Shown: positions 7,588 to 14,900 of the stretch, piece after piece
Position numbering within the stretch: the first letter of the stretch is position 1
Layout of the letters: every line of letters begins with the position of its first letter
Assembly (NCBI RefSeq): GCF_006715025.1
Contig: NZ_VFMK01000001.1
Location: 1,736,001 to 1,800,000 of the forward strand
Direction: 5' to 3'
Length of the DNA: 64,000 nt
Source of the DNA: Serratia fonticola
GTDB taxonomy: Bacteria; Pseudomonadota; Gammaproteobacteria; Enterobacterales; Enterobacteriaceae
The notes under the pieces: model-generated
The model's input: only the letters and a program-made list of their open reading frames with translations
The model's database searches: none
What the model was told of the DNA's origin: nothing
Program-made: the position numbers and the translations under genes

Positions 7588-7889
7588 TAGCGCTTGCCGA
7601 AGCGTTCTATACGCCAGAGCCCGCCCCTGAAGACCTTGGCGCATTTGGTTTGAGCGCCGCCGATTATGATGCTGTGGTGATCGAGGTATGGCCGGATATC
7701 TGGCCTGCATTTCAGGTTTTTCAAGCCATGGGAACCCAGTGGCGCATGGGGACGGGCGGTGTCAGCGGGCTGGATTATAACTGTTTGCCATGGTTAATGT
7801 CCCTTAATGGTGTAGACGATGAGGCAAGCGCGTTTAATGATATTCGCGTAATGGAAAGCGCAGCACTCAGAGTTATTCATAATAAATAA
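7584..7889 (+). CDS. tail assembly chaperone frameshift extension (T domain, DUF1799-like)
   Basis: After the slip the frame reads LIALAEAFYTPEPAPEDLG and then the DUF1799-like part (DYDAVVIEVWPDIWPAFQVF, WRMGTGGVSGLDYNCLPWLM). The fused G-T protein would be 217 residues (116 + 101). A stand-alone start is only a TTG at 7650 without a ribosome binding site, which would cut off the N-terminal part that is clearly coding, so expression by frameshift is much more likely. In lambda the T domain binds the tail tube protein and the G domain the tape measure. Confidence 0.8.
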   Translation: MIALAEAFYTPEPAPEDLGAFGLSAADYDAVVIEVWPDIWPAFQVFQAMGTQWRMGTGGVSGLDYNCLPWLMSLNGVDDEASAFNDIRVMESAALRVIHNK

Positions 7890-7897
7890 ACACCTGC

Positions 7898-7919
7898 ACC
7901 AGCGTTAAGCTGGTTTTTA
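7898..7919 (+). terminator. intrinsic terminator before the tape measure gene
   Basis: ACCAGC-GTTAA-GCTGGT followed by TTTTAT; it lies within the tail operon. Confidence 0.8.
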
Positions 7920-7938
7920 TCTTTATCTGGAGGTCAAG

Positions 7939-9348
7939 ATGGCAGACTCAGCAGTTATGGTGCTGCGTGATAATTCCAAACAATTGCAGGAACTCAATAA
8001 AAAACTTCCTATCACTACCAGCAATTTTGTCAAAGCCACTACCTTGATGAATGAGTTTAATAAATCATTCTCTCTTGGTATTCGGGATGTTAATAATCAT
8101 ACCGGGGCGACGTCGATGTTATTGGTCACGCAGTTGAGGGAAGTCCAAAAAGCATTGAGTGGTGATAGAATAAAGTATGAGAATATCCGTAAGGAGTTAC
8201 GTAGATTACCGACAGAGGAAACGAAAAAAAAAGAACCGGGTTTGTTAAGTGGTTTTATTTCAGACAAACAGGCAGAGGCTGCCAGAAAAAGCTGGCAAAC
8301 CTATATAGACAGTGCCACCGATATTGCTGCGGCGGTTAATCAGGTAGCGATTGCCAGCCATCAAGGCTTAACGGAAATTCTTAGCCGGTTATTGACCACC
8401 GGCCGATTTAGCTTTCGCACGTTTTCTACTTCTATTTTGCAGATGTCTGCGGGTTTATTTAGTAAAATCATTAGCGGGTTTGCGGTAGATAAAGCAGTGA
8501 AGTGGATAGATTCCACCTTTTTCCCTGCGGCAGACGGTAATAAAACGGCCGCGGCAGATAACCCGGGAAAAGTCATAACCGGCGGGGCTACATCGGCAGA
8601 TGCTGGTAAATGTGATGGAAAAGGGGACACCACCAAGGAAAAACTCGATGAGGATAAGAAAACCTGGGGGGAATATTATGAAAGTGTCACCGATGTTTAC
8701 AAGGGGATCAATGAAATTGGCCAGGCAACCCACAAAGGGCTTTCTGACAATCTGACTGAATTGGTCACTACCGGTAAAGCTAATTTCAAGGATTTCACCT
8801 CTTCGATCCTGAAAATGATCATCCAGGTGATTAACCAACTGCTGGTGGCTTATGCCATCCAATCGGCGATGGGCTGGATTAGCAAAACATTTTCCCCAGC
8901 TTCTGATGCAGGAACAGCAAATAACGCTTTCGCTTTGGGAGCATACGACCACTTTACGTTTGACTCGGGTGGCTACACCGGCGACGGTGGCAAATATGAG
9001 CAGGCTGGCATTGTCCACCGCGGCGAATTCGTGATGACCAAAGAAGCGACCCAACGTATTGGTGTGGACAACCTCTACACCATGATGCGTGGCTATGCGA
9101 ACGGTGGCCTGGTGGGCGGCAATAAAGCGCCAATGTTCGGGCTGGCCGGTGAGCAGGGCGGTGGCATTACGGTCAATAGCACCGTGGTGATGAATAATGA
9201 CGGCGCGCCCCGTTTGGCCAATGAGTCTTCAGCCGGCGGCGGTATGGGCAAGCTGGTGCAGGGCATCGTCAATCAGGCAATTACCGAACGGTTGGGCAAA
9301 GAGCTTAAACCGGGCGGCCTGATCTGGAATGCTTCTGCTGCCCGCTGA
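7939..9348 (+). CDS. short tail tape measure protein with internal duplication
   Basis: 469 residues, only about half of lambda gpH (853). Residues 1-110 are a helical N-terminus. A unit of about 80 residues occurs twice: 118-197 (SWQTYIDSATDI...THQGL-like...LLTTGRFSF...FFPA) and 241-320 (TWGEYYESVTDV...LVTTGKANF...FSPA). Around 345-395 comes the lambda-type tape measure C-terminal domain with DSGGYTGDGGKYEQAGIVHR and GEFVMTKEATQRIGVDNL. Good ribosome binding site (GGAGG). Tape measure length sets tail length, so this tail should be short. The AT-rich 5' half differs in base use from the GC-rich 3' end, suggesting a recombined gene. Confidence 0.85.
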   Translation: MADSAVMVLRDNSKQLQELNKKLPITTSNFVKATTLMNEFNKSFSLGIRDVNNHTGATSMLLVTQLREVQKALSGDRIKYENIRKELRRLPTEETKKKEPGLLSGFISDKQAEAARKSWQTYIDSATDIAAAVNQVAIASHQGLTEILSRLLTTGRFSFRTFSTSILQMSAGLFSKIISGFAVDKAVKWIDSTFFPAADGNKTAAADNPGKVITGGATSADAGKCDGKGDTTKEKLDEDKKTWGEYYESVTDVYKGINEIGQATHKGLSDNLTELVTTGKANFKDFTSSILKMIIQVINQLLVAYAIQSAMGWISKTFSPASDAGTANNAFALGAYDHFTFDSGGYTGDGGKYEQAGIVHRGEFVMTKEATQRIGVDNLYTMMRGYANGGLVGGNKAPMFGLAGEQGGGITVNSTVVMNNDGAPRLANESSAGGGMGKLVQGIVNQAITERLGKELKPGGLIWNASAAR

Positions 9349-9374
9349 ATCTCTTCTTAAATCATCAGAGTAAC

Positions 9375-9396
9375 AAACCCGCGCTGCGGGTTTTTT
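9375..9396 (+). terminator. intrinsic terminator after the tape measure gene
   Basis: AAACCCGC-GCT-GCGGGTTTTTT, a perfect 8-bp stem with T-tract, between the tape measure and gpM genes. Confidence 0.85.
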
Positions 9397-9412
9397 ACTT
9401 TCAGGAGTTTCT

Positions 9413-9754
9413 ATGCTTATCGATACTTTCCACTGGCAAACTCAGGCGGCGCCAAGCGGCAACTTTGCTCATAACGTGCGTAGCGCGCAGTTTGGCGATG
9501 GCTACAAACAGATCAGCAGCAACGGCTTGAATCAGGCCGTACAGCTTTGGCAGTTGGCCTATACCGGCCACCTGACGGTGACGCAACCGATGCTGGATTT
9601 TTTGAACCAGCATGTCATTACGGCATTTTTCTGGACGCCGCCCAATGGGGTGAAAGCGTTATTTCGCGTCAGGTCGGATTCAATCTCTGTCACGCCGCTT
9701 GCACGTAACGTGGTGGCGCTGAATTTTACCTTTGAACAAGCCTTCGGCGTATAG
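9413..9754 (+). CDS. minor tail protein, lambda gpM-like
   Basis: 113 residues (lambda gpM 109). RSAQFGDGYKQISSNGLNQ and the FFWTPPNGVKALFRV stretch are the two signatures of the Phage_min_tail family. Its gene is placed right after the tape measure and before gpL, as in lambda. It is a baseplate/tail-tip subunit at the tube-tip junction. Confidence 0.9.
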   Translation: MLIDTFHWQTQAAPSGNFAHNVRSAQFGDGYKQISSNGLNQAVQLWQLAYTGHLTVTQPMLDFLNQHVITAFFWTPPNGVKALFRVRSDSISVTPLARNVVALNFTFEQAFGV

Positions 9755-9762
9755 GTGAAATC

Positions 9763-10515
9763 ATGTCATTTAGCAATGAAGTACAAAAACTGGAACCGGG
9801 CGAGGTGATCCAGCTGATCGAAATTGATGGTAGTGCCTTTGGTGCTGCCATCATGCGTTTTCATGCCCATAACATCCCACACAGCGAGGCTGAGATCACT
9901 ACGGCGGCAAACGGTGCGCAACCGCTGAAACCCAAGTCGATCTGGTGGCAGGGGAATGAGTATGAAGCCTATCCCTATGAGATCACCGGTCTGGCCGCCA
10001 CCACTGACGGTTCGCAGCCGACGCCCAGCCTCAGCGTGGCCAACATCAGTAACCTGGTCACCTCACTTTGTCTGACCTTTAACGATATGGTGCAGGCGAA
10101 AGTGCGGGTGCATGACACCTTCGCCAAATATCTGGATGCGGTTAATTTTCCACAAGGAAATCCCCTTGCGGATCCTACGCAGGAGCGCGTACAGGTTTTT
10201 TACATCGACAGTAAAAGCACCGAAACCAACAGCGTGGTGACGTTCCAGCTCAGCACGCCGTTCGATTTGCAGGGGCAACAACTGCCATCACGCCAGATCC
10301 ACGGACTTTGTACCTGGTGCATCCGTGGTTGGTACCGCAGTGGCAGAGGCTGTGATTACAGCGGTAGCGCCTGCTTTGACAAGGATGATCAGCCGATCGA
10401 CGATCCGGCGCTGGATGTCTGCGGTGGCCGGGTTTCGTCCTGCAAGAAGCGCTTTGGTGATGCCCAACCCTTGGCTTTTGGCGGGTTCCCGGGCTCCAAC
10501 CTGCTTGGGAGGTAG
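9763..10515 (+). CDS. minor tail protein, lambda gpL-like, iron-sulfur tip protein
   Basis: 250 residues, similar to lambda gpL (232). N-terminal half: QKLEPGEVIQLIEIDGSAFG and later LSVANISNLVTSLCLTFND. The C-terminal part carries six cysteines (183, 186, 197, 204, 220, 227); in the gpL family cysteines of this region bind a [4Fe-4S] cluster. Eight bases separate it from gpM; gpK follows after two bases, so the three are translated together. Confidence 0.9.
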   Translation: MSFSNEVQKLEPGEVIQLIEIDGSAFGAAIMRFHAHNIPHSEAEITTAANGAQPLKPKSIWWQGNEYEAYPYEITGLAATTDGSQPTPSLSVANISNLVTSLCLTFNDMVQAKVRVHDTFAKYLDAVNFPQGNPLADPTQERVQVFYIDSKSTETNSVVTFQLSTPFDLQGQQLPSRQIHGLCTWCIRGWYRSGRGCDYSGSACFDKDDQPIDDPALDVCGGRVSSCKKRFGDAQPLAFGGFPGSNLLGR

Positions 10516-10517
10516 CG

Positions 10518-11228
10518 ATGCAACAAGACATCATGCAGGCGATTTATCAACATGCCGCAGCAGAATATCCCAGAGAGTGCTGCGGTTTTGTGGTGCAGAA
10601 CGGGCGCAAAGCACGCTACCAGCCGTGCCGCAACGTAGCGGAAAACGCGCTGGATAACTTTGTTATTGCGCCACAGGATTACGCGCTGGCGGAAGAGCAG
10701 GGCGAGATTATTCGCATTATTCATAGCCATCCCGATGTTCCTATTTTGATCCCTTCAGAGATGGATCGCCTACAGTGCGATCACTCAGGCATTGTCTGGG
10801 GCATCGTTTCATGGCCAGAGCAGGATTACACCGAGATAGCCCCGCGCGGTGAACGCCCGCTGGTGGGGCGCAGTTGGCTGTTGGGGCACGCCGACTGCTG
10901 GTCACTGATCCGCGATTATTATCGACAGGAACATGGCATCGTACTGAACGATTACTCGGTGGAGCATCAATGGTGGATCGACGGTAAAACTCGTCTGTAT
11001 GACGATCACTGGTATGCCGAAGGCTTCCGTGAATTCCAGGGGCCAATGCGGATTGGTGACATGATTATGATGCAGGTTTCAGCCCCGGTCACCAACCATG
11101 CGGGTATTTATCTGGGGGATAACATGATGCTGCATCACCTGTTTGGCCAGCTCAGCCAGCGCTATCCCTACAGCGGGTATTTTCAGGAGCGGACGGTTCG
11201 CGTAGTCCGCAGAAAGGAACTTTTATGA
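10518..11228 (+). CDS. tail tip assembly protein, lambda gpK-like (JAMM + NlpC/P60)
   Basis: 236 residues with two domains. Residues 1-115 are a JAB/MPN domain with the full JAMM set Glu20, His69, His71, Ser80 and Asp83 (HSHPDVPILIPSEMD). Residues 120-236 are an NlpC/P60 peptidase domain with the catalytic Cys127 (GHADCW) and His194 (TNHAGIYLG). This fused layout is specific to lambda gpK-type proteins, which are thought to cut peptidoglycan or process tail proteins during assembly. Both active sites look intact. The ATG has GGGAGG upstream and the gene overlaps the next one. Confidence 0.92.
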   Translation: MQQDIMQAIYQHAAAEYPRECCGFVVQNGRKARYQPCRNVAENALDNFVIAPQDYALAEEQGEIIRIIHSHPDVPILIPSEMDRLQCDHSGIVWGIVSWPEQDYTEIAPRGERPLVGRSWLLGHADCWSLIRDYYRQEHGIVLNDYSVEHQWWIDGKTRLYDDHWYAEGFREFQGPMRIGDMIMMQVSAPVTNHAGIYLGDNMMLHHLFGQLSQRYPYSGYFQERTVRVVRRKELL

Positions 11229-11878
11229 TGCAAACAACAAGACGTATTCGGCTGGGTGGGCAACTGGGCAAAAAATTCGGCAAAACGCATCGGCTGGTGG
11301 TGGAGGATACCCGCGAAGCATTGCGCGCGCTGTGTATCACTTTGCCAGGGTTTGAGAGTTATATGATGAATGCCCATAAGGATGGCGTACAGTTCGCTTT
11401 CTTCAATGGCCCACATAACATCGGCCTGGCTGAGTTTGCCACCTCTAAAGGCAGTGCCGATATCCGCATTATGCCGGTGATCGCAGGCAGTAAAAGTGGC
11501 GGAGTGTTCCAAATGGTGTTGGGCGTGGCAGCGTTGGTGGGCGCCTTCTATTCTGCTGGCTGGTCGTTGAGTGTGTGGACCGAAGCGCTTGGCACGATGG
11601 GGGCAACTGCGACACTCAGTGCCTCTTCCGTTGCCGCCGTGACCAACTTGACGCTATTGGGGTCAACCATGGTGCTGGGGGGCGTTATGCAATTGATGAC
11701 GCCACAACCCAACTTCGGTATGTCCTCGTCACAATCGGTGGAAAACAAACCCTCCTATGCCTTTGGTTCCCCGGTCAACACTACGGCACAAGGTTACCCG
11801 GTACCGGTGTTGTACGGCGAAAGGGAAATTGGTGGTGCGGTGATTTCGGCCGGCATCTACGCCGAAAATCAACAGTAA
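11225..11878 (+). CDS. tail assembly protein, lambda gpI-like
   Basis: 217 residues (lambda gpI 223). It starts with a RIRLGGQLGKKFGKTHRL domain (beta-grasp like), then a central hydrophobic region (residues 97-155, VFQMVLGVAALVGAFYSAG and LLGSTMVLGGVMQLMTP) and the conserved end NKPSYAFGSPVNTTAQGYPV followed by PVLYGEREIGG. The start ATGATG overlaps the gpK stop, which points to translational coupling. In lambda gpI is needed for tip assembly but is not in the mature tail. Confidence 0.88.
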   Translation: MMQTTRRIRLGGQLGKKFGKTHRLVVEDTREALRALCITLPGFESYMMNAHKDGVQFAFFNGPHNIGLAEFATSKGSADIRIMPVIAGSKSGGVFQMVLGVAALVGAFYSAGWSLSVWTEALGTMGATATLSASSVAAVTNLTLLGSTMVLGGVMQLMTPQPNFGMSSSQSVENKPSYAFGSPVNTTAQGYPVPVLYGEREIGGAVISAGIYAENQQ

Positions 11879-11899
11879 TCCTTCTCTTATTGGTCGTTT

Positions 11900-11967
11900 T
11901 ATATCTTAAGAATTTCAAGTTGTAGTCAGGCGCTAAGCGGACTACGGCTCGAAAGGCTGCGGGTATA
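11900..11967. repeat. short copy of a dispersed enterobacterial palindromic repeat
   Basis: Starts TATATCTTAAG-AATTTCAAGTTGTAG and ends CTCGAAAGGCTGCGGGTATA. These ends match those of the copies at 38390 and 56360 (TATACCC..TTTCAAGTTGC and GCTTGAAAGACGACGGG). Inside, GTAGTC/GACTAC pair. It sits in the gap between gpI and gpJ; the AAGGC...GCCTTTTTTT at its right end (11952-11980) can act as a terminator. Confidence 0.65.
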
Positions 11968-11980
11968 ACGGCCTTTTTTT
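11952..11980 (+). terminator. terminator-like hairpin before gpJ
   Basis: AAGGC...GCCTT followed by seven T, overlapping the end of the dispersed repeat. One more terminator inside the tail operon. Confidence 0.55.
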
Positions 11981-11991
11981 ATGGGCGCAAT

Positions 11992-14900
11992 ATGACAAAG
12001 ACACGTATTCATGGGCGCAAAGGCGGTGGTGGATCGGCACATACGCCGGTTGAATCTCCCGATGATTTGCAGTCCAACGCTAAAATCAAAATTCTGCTGG
12101 CGCTGTCTGAAGGGGAAATTGCCGGGGAATTGGATGGGACTCGCATCCTGCTCGATGGCACTCCGGTACATAATCCCGATGGCAGCGAGAACTTTACCGG
12201 CCTGAAGTGGGAAGTCCGTAATGGCACCCAAACCCAGGATTATATCCAGGGCATGCCGGATGTGGAGTCTGAGACGCCGGTCAATGTGAAGCTGACCGCC
12301 GCGAATGTCTGGACCAAAACCTTCACCAATATCGATATCGACGCGCTGCGCATCCGCATGGGGTTCCCTGCACTGTTTCAGCAACATGATAATGGCGATA
12401 TGAATGGGTCGGTGGTGGAGTATCTGATTGAGCTTTCCACTGACGGGGGAGCCTATCAGACCGTGGTCAACGGCGTGGTAAAGGGCAAAACCACCAGTTT
12501 GTATGAACGCGATCACCGAATTAATTTACCGAAGGCAGCGACCGGTTGGACGTTGCGCATCAAGCGCATCACACCAGATTCAACCAGCAGCAGGCTGGTA
12601 AACAATACCCAGATCCAGACTTATACCGAGATCGTTGACGCTAAATTCCGTTACCCGAACACCGCCTTGCTGTATATCGAGTTCGATGCTCAGCAATTCA
12701 GCTCAGTACCGAAAATTACGGTAAAGCCGAAGGGTAAAATCATTCGCGTACCGGCCAACTACGATCCGGTGGCGCGTACTTACAGCGGCAATTGGGATGG
12801 CAGTTTTAAATGGGCCTGGAGCAACAACCCGGCGTGGGTGTTTTACGATATTGCGTTGGATAAGACTTACGGTTTAGGCAATCGGGTTACTGCGGCAGAG
12901 ATCGACAAATGGGGCTTATACAGCATCGCCCAGTATTGCGATGAGCCCATCGATGACGGTATGGGGAATGGAGGTAAAGAGCCGCGTTTCCTGTGCGATG
13001 TTTATATCCAGTCACAGCAGGATGCCTACACCGTACTGCGTGATATCGCCGCTATTTTCCGTGGCATCACCTATTGGGGCAACGACCAGCTGTTTGCCTA
13101 TGCGGATATGCCGCGCGATGTGGATTTTGTCTATTCACGCGCCAACGTGGTCAACGGTGAATTCGTTTATGCCTCGGGTTCTTACAAGAATCGCTATAGT
13201 TCGGCGTTGGTAAAATGGGGGGACCCGACCAACCATTATGCCGATACGGTAGAGGCCGCTTACGATAATGAGTTGGTGAAGCGCTACGGCGTCAACCAGA
13301 CGGAAATCACCGCTATCGGCTGTACACGCCGTACGGAAGCTCATCGCCGTGGGCGTTGGGCAATCCTCAGCAACGCCAAGGATCGCACCGTCAGTTTTAC
13401 CGTCGGCCTGGATGGCAATATCCCATTGCCCGCGCGGATCATCGGTATTGCCGATGCGATGTTGGCAGGCAAGGCTAACGGTGGGCGTATCCATTCCGCA
13501 CAGGATCGCGAGGTGGTGCTGGATCGCCAGGTAGAGTTTGGCAAGGGCGATCGTTTGATTGTCAATTTGCCAGACGGCACGGCGCAGGCCCGCACCATCG
13601 CCAGTATTGCTGCCGATAAGATCACTGTGACGCTGACCGCGCCGTTCCGCCTGCAGCCGGAGGCGGAAGCGGTCTGGAGTATTGATTCCGATAATCTGGC
13701 GATACAACAGTTCCGTGTGGTTTCCGTACAGTCCAACGATGATGGCACCTTCGCTATCAACGCCGTTGAACACGATCCGGATAAATACAGTTTTATCGAT
13801 AACGGTGTCCGCCTGGATGCCCCCCCGATCACCGTTACGCCACCAGGGGCGATGCCCGCACCGGCAAATATCGCGATCTCCCGCTACGACTATGTCAGCC
13901 AGGGGATTAACGTGGCTTCCATGCGCGTGCAGTGGGATGCCGTCGCCGGTGCCGTGGCCTATGAAGCCCAGTGGCGCAAGGATAACGGTAACTGGGTGAA
14001 TGTGGGCTCGACGCCATCTCTTGGATTTGATGTTAACGGCATTTATGCCGGCAATTATGACGTGCGAGTGCGCGCGGTGAATGCGGTTGGCGTTTCTTCG
14101 CAGTGGGGACATGCAGAACCTGCCTATCTGGCGGGGAAAGCCGGTACACCTCCGGTTATTGAGATGCTGACGGCAACGCAAGATGTGGTCTTTGGTATCC
14201 AGCTTTCCTGGGGATTTGGTCAGAATTCCGCCGATGGGTTGAAAACTACGCTGACGGTAGCCAGCCGGGCGGACTTTGCTGACGAACGCCTGCTCGCGGA
14301 TGTGCCATATCCGCAACGTCGCTATGACATGCAAGGGTTACGTGCCGGGCAGGTACTGTATTTCCGTGCGGCATTCACCGATAAAACCGGCAATCAATCC
14401 GACTGGAGCGGATTTGTCCGTGGCATGGCTTCGGAAAGTGCAGACGCGGTACTGGAGCAAATCGCGCAAAGTATTACTGAAACCGAGCTGGGAAAAGATC
14501 TGCTGGAGAAGATCAACAGCTTGCCTTCAGATCAGAACGTTCAGGATCTGGCGGCGAAAATTACTCAGGCTCAGGCTGATATCGAAGCCAATAAGGCTGC
14601 ATTGCAAGGGGATGTTGATACCCTGCAAACGGCGTTGGATAAGGTCAAAGCTGAGGTTGAAGGCAAGAATGCCGATCTTGACGATGCTGTCGATGCCTTG
14701 CAGCAGGATTTAGCGCAGTTAGGCAAAGCCGCACTTGAAAACAGCCTGGCTATTGAGCATAACCGCCAGAATTTCGCCAAAGCGCAGGAAACACTGTCCA
14801 GCGATCTTCAGGGGGCTCGGGGAGAAATTGAAACTACTCGAGAGGCTCTGGCGCAGGCAGACGCTGAACTGCAGGCCAAAGTCGATGCTATTACTGGGGG

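Noticed and set aside
7650..7889. Stand-alone gene for the 79-codon chaperone extension
   Set aside because: TTG start without ribosome binding site; coding potential clearly extends upstream to the slippery site.
13135..14334. Long (399 codon) minus-strand ORF opposite gpJ, and 301/274-codon ones at 14719-15632
   Set aside because: They are antisense to a clearly coding gpJ frame; Ala/Gln/Ser-rich codons of the stalk and hub leave the complement open. No ribosome binding sites.
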